Source of the DNA: Mesotoga infera
Lineage (GTDB): Bacteria > Thermotogota > Thermotogae > Petrotogales > Kosmotogaceae
Assembly (NCBI RefSeq): GCF_900157305.1
Contig: NZ_LS974202.1
Span: 2,604,001 to 2,668,000, forward strand
Reading direction: 5' to 3'
DNA length: 64,000 bases
This document shows, in pieces, positions 25,954 through 34,865 of the stretch (the first letter of the stretch is position 1; each line of letters begins with the position of its first letter). Position numbers and translations under genes: made by a program. The notes beneath the pieces are model-generated. The model saw only the letters and a program-made list of their open reading frames with translations. It had not been told where the DNA came from and made no database searches.

Positions 25954-26906
25954 AGTGAAGGCCTCCTTATAGATCTTATCATGATTACGGCTATCAGTAC
26001 TCCAAAGAAGACAATATCGGACCAACCGGCGTAACCCGGAATGGACTGTACTATCGCTTCACCTACACCCAAAGCGATACCGCTGATCAATATGCCTGTT
26101 AGGTTTCCAAGTCCGGCCATCGCAACCAAACAGAAGGACTTCATAGTATAGGAAGAGCCAACAGAGGGAAAGATTGCAAATCTCGGTACCATGACACCGG
26201 CCGCTATTCCAAGGATCGCCACCGATATTCCGAAGACTATCAGGTAAACGAAACCTGTATTTATACCGACTATCTTGGCCCCTCGCGGGTTTTGACCAAC
26301 CGCAAATGAGGCTTGCCCGAGTCTGGTCTTTTTAAGAAACAGCTGCAAACCAATTAAAACGGCGATAGCGAAGGCCACATAAAGAAACTCGTAAGTTCCG
26401 AACCTGACGCCCGCTACCGTTACGGAGGAAGAAGAGTAACCCACGTACACACTCCTTGGTCTGGATGTCCAGATGAGGTTCATCACTTCCAGAAGAATCA
26501 TCGAAATTCCGAATGTGAGGAGCAGCTGATTCAAATGACCGGACTTCAGAACTTTCGCTACCGTCAATTTATAAACGCCGGCTCCCAGCAAAAAGAGCAG
26601 GATGAAGACCGGAAGAATCGAGACGAGAGGATCCATTCTCGTATTCACGGAAAACATATAGACGATGTATATTCCCAGAGAAAGAAAATCTCCATGCGAG
26701 AGGTTCATTATACCAACTATCCCCAACGTCAGGGAAAGAGGCAGGCCGGCAAGAGCGTAAAGACTGCCCCTCTGCAAACCATAAATGGCTGCATGGGGTT
26801 TCCATATCGCAACGGCTACTATCAGCAAGATCAAAAACAAGATATTCTTATATTTCTTCCAAAATGAGATGCTCTCCAAGTCTGTCACCACCCCGGTTCT
26901 AGCCAA
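25950..26906 (-). CDS. livH: Branched-chain amino acid-type ABC permease (LivH-like)
   Basis: Up to 318 residues, multi-pass. The LivH signature GLQRGSLYALAGLPLSLTLGIVGIMNLSHGDF in pieces and the AVGQNPRGAKIVGI loop are present. The reported start is a TTG without a clear ribosome site; GTG or TTG codons 5-9 residues later, near a GGGGTGGTG stretch, are possible alternatives. Follows the binding-protein gene after a 10-bp-stem hairpin. Confidence 0.88.
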   Translation of the reverse strand: MARTGVVTDLESISFWKKYKNILFLILLIVAVAIWKPHAAIYGLQRGSLYALAGLPLSLTLGIVGIMNLSHGDFLSLGIYIVYMFSVNTRMDPLVSILPVFILLFLLGAGVYKLTVAKVLKSGHLNQLLLTFGISMILLEVMNLIWTSRPRSVYVGYSSSSVTVAGVRFGTYEFLYVAFAIAVLIGLQLFLKKTRLGQASFAVGQNPRGAKIVGINTGFVYLIVFGISVAILGIAAGVMVPRFAIFPSVGSSYTMKSFCLVAMAGLGNLTGILISGIALGVGEAIVQSIPGYAGWSDIVFFGVLIAVIMIRSIRRPSL

Positions 26907-26918
26907 TTTGAGATAATA

Positions 26919-26941
26919 AGGTCGGGCCTAAGGCCCGACCT
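26919..26941 (-). terminator. Strong hairpin between livJ-like and livH-like genes
   Basis: AGGTCGGGCC and GGCCCGACCT form a perfect 10-bp stem around a 3-nt loop, immediately past the binding-protein stop. There is no T run, so it probably stabilises the upstream mRNA or attenuates rather than fully terminates, favouring excess binding protein. Confidence 0.6.
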
Positions 26942-26950
26942 CGGATCAAA

Positions 26951-28186
26951 CTATCTTCCTTCCCAGCTCGGAAACGGGAACATCGGATCTGCCGTCTTGA
27001 GCTCGAGCGGCCATATTACCTGCTGTTCGCCGCCCTGCCACTGAAGTATCTTCTGAGCCGTGAAACCTTGATGCTTGATCACGTTACTCGGAGCGATCCT
27101 CAGTACTTCACCGATGGGCGAAGCGTATTCAACTTCTTCCAGAGCCTTGATCAAAGGAGCTTTGTCGATCGTTCCTGCGGCTTTGATACCTTCCGCGAGG
27201 AAGTAGATGTTAGTGTAACCGAGTGGTGCAAAGTACGTTGCAGGTTCTTCTTTGAACATCTCGATGTAGGCGTTATAGAAATGCTCGGCTATAGGACTCA
27301 CTTTGTTTATTGTGGGTGCCCACATTCCGTAAAGTGTCACGCCTTCTGCCAGAGGAGAATCGCCGAAGTGCGCAGGCCAACCCGGAGGTGCTCCTACAAA
27401 GAACTCTGGAGCAAAGCCAATTTCTTTGGCCTGCTGAAGCATGGGTAGGGCATCGGCGTCGTAACCGGCCCAGATGAAGAGATCGGGGTTGTAAGCCTTG
27501 GCTTGCTGAAGCATGGCCCTGTAATCTCCACCACCGAGCGCGGCGCTCTTGAAGGATACGCCCTTGTAATCGTTCATGATTGCCGCCCAGGCGCCTTCGC
27601 CTTGTTGTGCCTGTCTCTGTAAAGCGACGTACGATTCGTGAGAGGCCGTTCCGAAACCGCCCTCTTCGTAAGCGAGGAAGATCCTATCGGTTCTTATTTC
27701 TGGGTAGGCTTCCGACAGTTCCGTCCACCCGCGTCCGTAACTCGCCCCCTGCTGATAATCCCAGGGATGTAGATGGAAATACCAGTCGGCGTCCGGTCCC
27801 ACTGCGTTTTCACAAAGATAAGAAGCGGCGCCTATCCAGATGGTTATTTTCTGGTATCTCTTCATGACGGGAATCTGTGCCAGATGCACAGAAGAACCCA
27901 TGCCTCCGACAAAGAAATCCACCTTGTCGACAGTTGCAAGTTTATCGATCGCGGCGGCACCTTTCTCCGGTTTCAATTCGTCGTCGATCACGATCAGTTC
28001 GACCGGTCTACCTAGAAGACCACCGGCGGCGTTGATTTCGGCTACTGCCAGCTTCATGGCCTTCGCAGCCTGATCACCGGTTATGTCTCCAAGGGGTAGC
28101 ACGGCGCCGATCTTGATCGGGGTTGCGGCAACAGCCATCATCGCTAATACCGCAAGAACAAGTGTTAATAATATTACCTTTTTCAC
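26951..28186 (-). CDS. livJ: Branched-chain amino acid-type ABC substrate-binding protein (LivJ-like)
   Basis: A 411-residue periplasmic binding protein of the Leu/Ile/Val (type I) fold. The GTG start at 28186 follows AGGAGGTG and gives a signal peptide ending AVAATPIKIGAVLPLGD. The typical IGAVLPLGDITGDQAAKAMKLAVAEINAAGG pattern is present in segments, as is LIVIDDEL. The extended ORF to 28246 is ruled out by the signal peptide and ribosome site. Ligand not predictable. Confidence 0.92.
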   Translation of the reverse strand: MKKVILLTLVLAVLAMMAVAATPIKIGAVLPLGDITGDQAAKAMKLAVAEINAAGGLLGRPVELIVIDDELKPEKGAAAIDKLATVDKVDFFVGGMGSSVHLAQIPVMKRYQKITIWIGAASYLCENAVGPDADWYFHLHPWDYQQGASYGRGWTELSEAYPEIRTDRIFLAYEEGGFGTASHESYVALQRQAQQGEGAWAAIMNDYKGVSFKSAALGGGDYRAMLQQAKAYNPDLFIWAGYDADALPMLQQAKEIGFAPEFFVGAPPGWPAHFGDSPLAEGVTLYGMWAPTINKVSPIAEHFYNAYIEMFKEEPATYFAPLGYTNIYFLAEGIKAAGTIDKAPLIKALEEVEYASPIGEVLRIAPSNVIKHQGFTAQKILQWQGGEQQVIWPLELKTADPMFPFPSWEGR

Positions 28187-28294
28187 TTTCCCACCTCCTA
28201 ATAGGTAGTTCATTCTAGACTTGCCAATTGCGATAAATCCACACACCAGAACGTTTGAGAAGGTCTATGAACAAAGTGATAGACACTGTTTTGC

Positions 28295-29494
28295 TTAGAC
28301 TCTCTTGACAACCAGCGCAGTTCCCATGCCGCCGCCGATACAGAGAGAGGCGAGTCCGAACTCCAGGTCCCTCTTTGCCATTTCGTAAAGTAGAGTAACT
28401 ATTATCCTGTTTCCCGAAGCTCCTATTGGATGTCCAAGGGCTATCGCGCCACCGTTGACGTTCGTTCTCTCCAGCAGCCACTCTTTCGATACGCCATATA
28501 TCTCCTGCAATCCCTTTAAGACCGAGAGGGATTGTGCCGCAAAAGCTTCGTTCAATTCGAGGAGTTCTATGTCGTTGATTTTCATTCCAAGCTTCTTCAG
28601 AGCTTTTTCGATTGCAGGGACCGGGCCGTACCCCATGTATGCTGGATCGACTCCGGCCTGCGCAAAAGCGACAACTTCGCCAAGCGGTCTCAATCCATAC
28701 TTTTCGACCATCTCTTCGCTTGCCAAAAGCGTAGCACTGCCTCCGTCGTTGATACCCGATGAATTACCGGCAGTTACCGTGCCACCTTTTTTGAAAGCTG
28801 GTTTAAGCTTGCCTAGAATCTCCATGCTGGTCTCTCTTGGATGTTCGTCGGTATCGAAGAGCGTATCGCCTTTTCTTCCCTTAATAACCACTGGAGCGAT
28901 CTCATCTTTGAATTTACCCGCTGCAATGGCTTCCTTTGCTCTCTTCTGGCTCTCGAGAGCGAATTCGTCCTGTTCAAGGCGGCCGATACCATGTCTTTCG
29001 GCCAGATTCTCTGCAGTCACACCCATGTGATAACCGTTGAAAACATCGGTGAGGCCATCCCTGATCATATGGTCCACAATACTCCCGTCGCCCATTCTGT
29101 ATCCAAATCTGGCTCTATCCAGCATGTACGGGCTAATCGACATGTTCTCCATGCCTCCGGTCAGAACCAGTTCAGCCTCACCCATGGCGATATCGGAAGC
29201 CCCGATCATCGTAGCCTTCATACCTGAACCGCACAGCATGTTTACCAGATAACCAGGACTCTCGACGGGAAGCCCGGCACCTATCGAAACCTGTCTTCCC
29301 GGCCCCATACCCTGGTTGGCGGTGAGAATACAGCCCATTATCGTTTCGTCGATTTTACCCGCATCTATACCGGCCTGTTCAATGGCGGCCCTGGAAGCGG
29401 CAATTCCCAGCTCCACGGCCGATGTATCCTTGAGAGTTCCCCCAAAAGTTCCGATAGCCGTTCTCTTTGCACCAACTATGAACACTTTCTTCAT
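28295..29494 (-). CDS. Acetyl-CoA C-acetyltransferase (thiolase)
   Basis: A 399-residue thiolase, condensing two acetyl-CoA to acetoacetyl-CoA or cleaving 3-ketoacyl-CoA. Catalytic Cys88 (MLCGSGMKA), His355 (ALGHPIGASG) and Cys385 (LCIGGGMG) are all intact, along with NEAFAAQ. AGGAGGT lies before the ATG. It follows the CoA-transferase by 10 bp, so activation of a short-chain acid and thiolysis are encoded together. Confidence 0.93.
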   Translation of the reverse strand: MKKVFIVGAKRTAIGTFGGTLKDTSAVELGIAASRAAIEQAGIDAGKIDETIMGCILTANQGMGPGRQVSIGAGLPVESPGYLVNMLCGSGMKATMIGASDIAMGEAELVLTGGMENMSISPYMLDRARFGYRMGDGSIVDHMIRDGLTDVFNGYHMGVTAENLAERHGIGRLEQDEFALESQKRAKEAIAAGKFKDEIAPVVIKGRKGDTLFDTDEHPRETSMEILGKLKPAFKKGGTVTAGNSSGINDGGSATLLASEEMVEKYGLRPLGEVVAFAQAGVDPAYMGYGPVPAIEKALKKLGMKINDIELLELNEAFAAQSLSVLKGLQEIYGVSKEWLLERTNVNGGAIALGHPIGASGNRIIVTLLYEMAKRDLEFGLASLCIGGGMGTALVVKRV

Positions 29495-29504
29495 CTAATA
29501 CCTC

Positions 29505-30803
29505 CTATATCAAACCTATATCGCTGGCCTGTTTTCGCAGTTCGGCCCTGAAGTCGGGATGTGATATGTTTAAAAGGGCTTCTACTCTCTGGAAGACATT
29601 CAACCCTTTAAGATGGGCCACACCGAACTCCGTTACTACATAATCTATGTCCTGCCTTGGGACTGTTACGGGCGAGCCCAGGGGCAGCAATGGAACGATT
29701 GTAGATACCGTCCCGTTCTTCGCCGTAGAGCGCAGCGCTATAATTCCCTTTCCACCCCGGGCCATGGAGGCTCCTCTGTGTGTATCGAGCTGACCGCCCG
29801 TACCGCTGTAATGACGCGTTCCTATGGCTTCGGAACAGACTTGCCCCGTGAGATCCAAGGTTATCGCCGTATTTATCGATACCATGTTGTCGTTCTGAGC
29901 CACCACATATGGATCGTTGACATAACTCCCTCTCAAGAGAAGCACTCCGGGGTTGTCTTCGATGAAGGAGTACATCTCTCTTGTTCCCAGGGCAAAAGTG
30001 GCGATGAATTTTCCAGGCCAGAGGGTCTTCCTCCTGTTGGTTATGGAACCCTTTTCGAATAGATGTATCATCGATTCGGTAAACATCTCCGTATGGATGC
30101 CGAGGTCGTGTTTGTCTTCCATCAATCTGGCTACTGCATTCGGAATCCCTCCGATTCCTATCTGAAGGGTGGAGCCATCGTCAACCAATGAGGAAATATG
30201 ACCTGCGATTTCCATCTCGGTCTCTGAAGGCTCACTATCGGGAAGTTCAGGTATATCGAAGTTGTTCTCGATAACGTAATCGACCTCGCTTATGTGAACG
30301 TGAGTGTCTCCATGGGTCTTCGGAGCCTTTTCGTTGACTTCCATGATGACCATCTTCGCCCTTTCAACCATGTCGCGTTCGTAGACTGTGGAAAGTGAAA
30401 CGGTCATGTAACCGTTTTTATCCATCGGAGAGGCAACTCCCCAGAAAATATCCGGTCTGTTGGCCATTATCCTTTCCATCCCCGCGTTATGAAGGTTGTT
30501 AGGGATATAGGTTACCGTTCTCAATCCGCTGCTTACTGCCTTTCTGGCGCCGACCGAATGGAACCATGATTCATTCAGGAATCTACCTTCGTACTCTTTG
30601 TGTGTGAAAAAGGGGTACTCACCTATGTTCAGGCAGGTCGCTACGGCGACGTTCTCCACATTTTCCACCCTGTGAAGGTTTTGCAGCAGTCCCTGAGCTT
30701 CCATTGCGGCCATACTTGTGACGATTTTTGTATTTGATTTCACGTTCTTCAGAGCTTCATCTATACTGATTCTCTTCTTTCTGTATTCTTCAACCCAGTT
30801 CAA
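29505..30803 (-). CDS. Acyl-CoA:acetate CoA-transferase / 4-hydroxybutyrate CoA-transferase family
   Basis: A 432-residue protein of the Cat1/AbfT/butyryl-CoA:acetate transferase family, which moves CoA between short-chain acids via a glutamyl-CoA thioester. Family motifs include GIGGIPNAVA, TEMFTESMIHLFEKG, GQVCSEAIGTRHYSGTGGQ and GAHL-type FGVAHLKG. TTG start nine bases after GGAGG, overlapping the regulator's stop (TTGA). Substrate may be acetoacetate, butyrate or hydroxybutyrate; not resolved by sequence. Confidence 0.87.
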   Translation of the reverse strand: MNWVEEYRKKRISIDEALKNVKSNTKIVTSMAAMEAQGLLQNLHRVENVENVAVATCLNIGEYPFFTHKEYEGRFLNESWFHSVGARKAVSSGLRTVTYIPNNLHNAGMERIMANRPDIFWGVASPMDKNGYMTVSLSTVYERDMVERAKMVIMEVNEKAPKTHGDTHVHISEVDYVIENNFDIPELPDSEPSETEMEIAGHISSLVDDGSTLQIGIGGIPNAVARLMEDKHDLGIHTEMFTESMIHLFEKGSITNRRKTLWPGKFIATFALGTREMYSFIEDNPGVLLLRGSYVNDPYVVAQNDNMVSINTAITLDLTGQVCSEAIGTRHYSGTGGQLDTHRGASMARGGKGIIALRSTAKNGTVSTIVPLLPLGSPVTVPRQDIDYVVTEFGVAHLKGLNVFQRVEALLNISHPDFRAELRKQASDIGLI

Positions 30804-31978
30804 CTAACAACACCTCCGTAGCCCTTCGTCATGAGCGCTGCTATTTCTTTGAGGTATCCATCCCAATCTTTTGGTCTGTTATCTACGAAGAGAAGATCCA
30901 GTCCCATGAAATGCCCGATTCCCATAAGAAAGACACCCAGATCTCTTGGATCGATGTTCCTTATCTCACCCTTCTCTCGCGATTCTTTTAGAGCACTTAT
31001 ATAGGAAGTGAGCAGTTTCTCGTAGTAGAATCTTCCCGTTTCTGGAAGTACGAATTCCGATTCTCTGACTATGTTGTAGAGTTCTTTGTGTGAATTCATG
31101 AATACAAGGAAGGCCTTGTATGATCTTATTTCTTTGTTTAACCTTCCCTTTATACTCTCAGAGGCCTGTCTCATGGTTCGGCGAAGTCTTCTGTTGGCCT
31201 GGAGAACCAGCTCTTCAAGGAGCTTTTCTTTGCTTTCGAAATACAGATAAAAGGTCCCCTGGCCGTATCCGGCATGGCTGGTAATATCGTAGATCGACGT
31301 CTCGAAATACCCCTTCTCCCCGATCAATTTTTCGGCCGATTGCAAAAGTGCATCCTTGGCCTTGATATCGCCCGAGAAATCGATATTTCCGAGGTCGAGA
31401 TCCAGAGAGCTCAGTTCGAAATCCGATGGGGAAGCGATGAAACCGTTCATTGAAAAATCGACCAGAGATTCTATCGTCGAGTCGGGAACCCTGACACCGT
31501 TGAAGATTATCCAGTAGATGGCCGTGAATCTGGAACTCCCAACTAGAAACCACTTCTTTGGCAGAGAGATGGTTGATCCTTCGATTTTTAAGGCCTTGAT
31601 GAGAGCCTCCTGATATGTGCTATTAACGGAGCTTTCTACCTCTGGAAATCTATACTCTGCCTCGTGGAAGGCCATGAACTTTTTCTTTGAATTCCAGAGG
31701 GTATCGAAGACAGATCTAAAAAAGTTGAAAAGTCTTTCATCCTCTCTTTTGCCATTTATCGTACTGAGAGCGCTTTCAAAATCGGTTTTTATATCATTCA
31801 CGATTTCCTTGAAGACCTGTTCCTTACCGGAATAATGTCTGTAAAAGGCTCCGTTGGAGAGGCCACAGGTTCTACAAATATTGGCGACAGACGTTAACTC
31901 GAAGCCCAGGCGGCTGAACAACTCTTCTGCCGCCTGCTTGATCTGGAGTTTAGTTCTCTCGCTACGTGAGATCCTCAA
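30800..31978 (-). CDS. Tandem TetR-family regulator (two HTH domains in one chain)
   Basis: A 392-residue protein, twice the usual TetR size. Residues about 8-55 (AAEELFSRLGFELTSVANICRTCGLSNGAFYRHYSGKEQVF in segments) and about 208-255 (AEKLIGEKGYFETSIYDITSHAGYGQGTFYLYFESKEKLL in segments) are both full TetR helix-turn-helix units. Each is followed by a helical ligand-type domain. It may act as a one-chain pseudo-dimer. TTG start with GGAGG, coupled to the reductase before it and the CoA-transferase after it. It probably represses its own operon through the repeats at 33779-33818. Confidence 0.85.
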   Translation of the reverse strand: MRISRSERTKLQIKQAAEELFSRLGFELTSVANICRTCGLSNGAFYRHYSGKEQVFKEIVNDIKTDFESALSTINGKREDERLFNFFRSVFDTLWNSKKKFMAFHEAEYRFPEVESSVNSTYQEALIKALKIEGSTISLPKKWFLVGSSRFTAIYWIIFNGVRVPDSTIESLVDFSMNGFIASPSDFELSSLDLDLGNIDFSGDIKAKDALLQSAEKLIGEKGYFETSIYDITSHAGYGQGTFYLYFESKEKLLEELVLQANRRLRRTMRQASESIKGRLNKEIRSYKAFLVFMNSHKELYNIVRESEFVLPETGRFYYEKLLTSYISALKESREKGEIRNIDPRDLGVFLMGIGHFMGLDLLFVDNRPKDWDGYLKEIAALMTKGYGGVVS

Positions 31979-32721
31979 ATCACAAGGCCTCCATCTATTC
32001 CTATCACCTGGCCCGTTATATAGGTGGATTCATCGGATATCAAGAAGAAGTATAGATTGGCCACTTCTTCTGGCAGTCCCATTCTCTTCAAAGGTATCTT
32101 CTCCTCGAGAGACTGTATTAGCTTCTCGGGGACCTTGTCAGTCATGGGTGTCTTTATGAAGCCGGGAGCCACCGCGTTCACTCTGATTTTAGCGCCCTTT
32201 CTAGTCAGTTCCTTGGCCCAGGTTTTTGACATGGCTATCACACCGCCTTTAGAGGCTGCATAGTTGCTCTGACCTATGTTACCGTACACACCAACTATAG
32301 AGGACGTGTTCACTATTGAGCCGTAGCCCTGATCCAGCATAACGGGAGCCACGGCCTGTGTCATGTTGAAAACCCCCTTCAGGTTGACATTGATGACCAG
32401 ATCCCAGTCCTCTTCGGTCATTCTCTGCAAGAGCGCATCTCTGGTGACACCTGCGTTGTTTACTAGGCCGTCTATGTGACCGTACTCATCCCTGAGTGAC
32501 TTGACAAGCTCGTTGATCGCTGAGCGATCCGTCACGTTCAGTTTTTTCGGTACTACTTTACCTGGAAGAGAAGCGAATTCCTCCCTTAACTTTTCCAGAC
32601 CGGCCTCATCCACATCACAGGCGATCGTTATAGCACCTTCTCTGGCGAACTTTTCCACCGATGCCTTTCCCAGCCCACTGGCCGCACCGGTAATAATAAC
32701 CACTTTGCCTTCCATTCTCAT
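31975..32721 (-). CDS. SDR family 3-oxoacyl-ACP/acetoacetyl-CoA reductase (FabG-like)
   Basis: A 248-residue short-chain dehydrogenase. It has the nucleotide loop TGAASGLGKA, NNAG at the core, the catalytic Ser in NTSSIVG and Tyr-x3-Lys in SNYAASKGG, and the C-terminal GQVIGIDGG. FabG enzymes reduce 3-oxoacyl thioesters with NADPH. Placement beside a thiolase suggests acetoacetyl-CoA to 3-hydroxybutyryl-CoA. It overlaps both neighbours by 4 bp. Confidence 0.88.
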   Translation of the reverse strand: MRMEGKVVIITGAASGLGKASVEKFAREGAITIACDVDEAGLEKLREEFASLPGKVVPKKLNVTDRSAINELVKSLRDEYGHIDGLVNNAGVTRDALLQRMTEEDWDLVINVNLKGVFNMTQAVAPVMLDQGYGSIVNTSSIVGVYGNIGQSNYAASKGGVIAMSKTWAKELTRKGAKIRVNAVAPGFIKTPMTDKVPEKLIQSLEEKIPLKRMGLPEEVANLYFFLISDESTYITGQVIGIDGGLVI

Positions 32722-33764
32722 CTTTCAGCCTCCATATCTCTGCCCCACTTCACCGTTGTTGCGGCCCATACGAATCCAAGTCCTGCACCGACCATAACTA
32801 TCAGATCTCCATCTTTGATCTTCCCTTCTTTCAGTCCGAGCTTTATGGAAAGAATCTGATCGTTCTGGCCTAGATGGCCGTATTCGTCGAGGTAAGTGCT
32901 CTGGTCTTCCCTCAAACCTAGCTCTTCAAGAACACCGAAGTGGGCGGATTTTTTGAAATGCAGTATGGCAAGATAGTCGATATCCCTCTGAGAGTAGCCG
33001 CTTTTCTCGAGAGACTCTCTTATAACTCCGTAGAAATTGACCATCGTCGTCTCACCGAGACGTTTTTTGAAGTCTGCCGCATCACCCGGAACATCGAAGG
33101 AAAACCTTGATATATCTTCGGGTTTGATGGGCCAGCTCTTAGACCCTCCAACAGGTACCACGCAATCTTCCGAGAAAGAACCGTCACCTTTGAAGGCCGA
33201 TGCCAGGACGATGTTGCTGTGGTGGTTCTTCTTCAATACGACCGCGGCTCCGCTAGCCCCCAAATCAAGCATGAAGGAAGTGGCGGGCTTTTTTAGATCT
33301 ATAAGATCCACATTTCTGTAACCACTTACGAGCAGAACGGTGTTGAGATCTTCATGGGCGATCATCATGCTCTTGGCGATATCAATTCCCGCCATCATCG
33401 AACCGCACATGGCCTCCATATCGAACGACCATGCCCTTCTAGCGCCTATAACGTCTGCGACCTTGAGTCCCGCAAGCCAGCAGGGGTAGTCTTTGTGCTG
33501 TGCGCCGTTCCATATCAGTAAATCTACGTCCATCGGGTCTACTTTTGCATCATTCAAGGCTTCAAGCGCCGCCATGACTCCCATGCGACTGGTGGTATCA
33601 TCTGGTCCGGGAACCGGTTTCTGCTTAACACCGAATTTGTTCGCGATGACATCCTCTGGAATTCCCGTCGCCACAGACAGGTCTCTCGCTGTTGTGAATT
33701 TCTCGGGTATGTAGAGACCAATACCCGCTATTCCGATCTTCGGAAAACCGTTCAATGAGATCAC
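32718..33764 (-). CDS. KASIII-like (FabH family) condensing enzyme
   Basis: A 348-residue thiolase-fold condensing enzyme. Cys120 (EAMCGSMM) fits the acyl-binding Cys and His269 (LAILHF) the first His. At the position of the FabH Asn (YGNT) the sequence reads EYGHLGQND, giving an unusual C-H-H set, so its condensation chemistry may differ from FabH. It may join an acyl group from the operon's pathway to malonyl or another acceptor. GTG start 7 nt after AAAGG; a TTG three codons later with AGAGGTGAT is also possible. First gene of the long minus-strand operon. Confidence 0.75.
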   Translation of the reverse strand: MISLNGFPKIGIAGIGLYIPEKFTTARDLSVATGIPEDVIANKFGVKQKPVPGPDDTTSRMGVMAALEALNDAKVDPMDVDLLIWNGAQHKDYPCWLAGLKVADVIGARRAWSFDMEAMCGSMMAGIDIAKSMMIAHEDLNTVLLVSGYRNVDLIDLKKPATSFMLDLGASGAAVVLKKNHHSNIVLASAFKGDGSFSEDCVVPVGGSKSWPIKPEDISRFSFDVPGDAADFKKRLGETTMVNFYGVIRESLEKSGYSQRDIDYLAILHFKKSAHFGVLEELGLREDQSTYLDEYGHLGQNDQILSIKLGLKEGKIKDGDLIVMVGAGLGFVWAATTVKWGRDMEAER

Positions 33765-33778
33765 CTCTCGACCTTTGT

Positions 33779-33818
33779 GAATTATCTCTCATTTATGACA
33801 AGTGAATCATCTCTCACT
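33779..33818 (-). promoter_or_regulatory. Duplicated TGA-N8-TCA operator-like motif in front of the acyl-CoA/liv operon
   Basis: On the plus strand, GAATTATCTCTCATTT (33779-33794) and GAATCATCTCTCACTT (33803-33818) are 24-bp-spaced near copies. On the coding strand each contains TGAGAGAT(A/G)ATTCA with inverted ends; the upstream one extends to AAGTGA-N8-TCACTT. A TATAGT box about 12 bp upstream (in transcription direction) is a possible -10. The position suits repression by the operon's own TetR-type protein, which is inference. Confidence 0.55.
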
Positions 33819-33921
33819 TTCAGCATACTATATTTAACATTCTTAAATAAGCATAATCAGAGACGACCTGATGCATATACAGGCAATGAGGAGCGAATAA
33901 AGATGATTATGAAAGTTAAAC

Positions 33922-34731
33922 TCAAGAATTCTTCAATATAAACCCCGTAACGGCCGTTATGAATTCGGCTGTCTTTTCAAGAAATGCGCCGTGACCCGCG
34001 TTGTGAATGACCAGCAATTCTGAGCCCTTTATCCTCTCGTGTATCGGCTCCATCTCTTCAAGAGGGGTAATAATATCTCTGTCGGCGCACAGCAGAAGTG
34101 TAGGACAGGTTATTTTCCCGATTCTATCCAGGACATTGAAATCCGGGTTGGAAGAGGCCAGCCTTATGAATCCCTGGAACCAGGCGGCATCTAAGAGATT
34201 TTTGAAGGCCTTCTGACGGGCTTTGAGCCATTGGAGGTTGTTGTTGTAGAAGAGATCTGAATAAATGAAGGGAATGGCCAGAGAGAAGAATCTCTCGCCA
34301 TCTTCAAGTTTGGCAGCTTCCTTCCAGGCCTCTCCCAGTTCCGCAAGGAAGGGTGAAATTCTGGCCGGCGTATTCGCCAGTATCAACGTTTTCAACCTTC
34401 CGGGCGAATCAAGGGCAAATAGTTGTGCAACCTGTCCACCGTAAGAGAGCCCTACGAGATTTATCTTGTCTATGGATAATTCATCAAGGAGAGAAAGGAT
34501 ATCCGGTACATGTATTTCTATGGGGTATTGCACGGACTCTCTGCTGGATTTTCCCTGGTCTCTGAAATCCATTAGAATCAATCTGAAATGTTTCGTGAAA
34601 TCCCCGATAAACCCAGCCCATGAAGCGGTAGACATCATGATTCCGTTCAGTATCATCAAGGGTGGGTTCTCGCAATCGCCGTGAACTTCGTAATAAATAT
34701 CTCTGTTGTCTCGAGTTTTAATAAACGACAT
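33922..34731 (-). CDS. Alpha/beta hydrolase (second copy in the region)
   Basis: A 269-residue alpha/beta hydrolase: LILNGIMMS near the N-terminus, nucleophile GLSYGG, acid Asp in LLCADRDII and His in IHNAGHGAFLE. The ATG at 34731 is preceded by GGAGGTGAGG; the longer ORF from 34872 runs into the divergent gene's leader. It lies upstream of the KASIII-like gene but is separated from it by the operator region, so it is a separate transcript. Confidence 0.85.
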   Translation of the reverse strand: MSFIKTRDNRDIYYEVHGDCENPPLMILNGIMMSTASWAGFIGDFTKHFRLILMDFRDQGKSSRESVQYPIEIHVPDILSLLDELSIDKINLVGLSYGGQVAQLFALDSPGRLKTLILANTPARISPFLAELGEAWKEAAKLEDGERFFSLAIPFIYSDLFYNNNLQWLKARQKAFKNLLDAAWFQGFIRLASSNPDFNVLDRIGKITCPTLLLCADRDIITPLEEMEPIHERIKGSELLVIHNAGHGAFLEKTAEFITAVTGFILKNS

Positions 34732-34865
34732 TACCTCACCTCCACAACGATTATTACATTTCCGGACGGTTTTTTCCCCGATGCGGTGGTAAACTGATAT
34801 TGAAATGAAGCACGAGCAAAAAAGGCACCTTCCAGCGATAAATAACTTCTGAAAGGATGAGTTTG

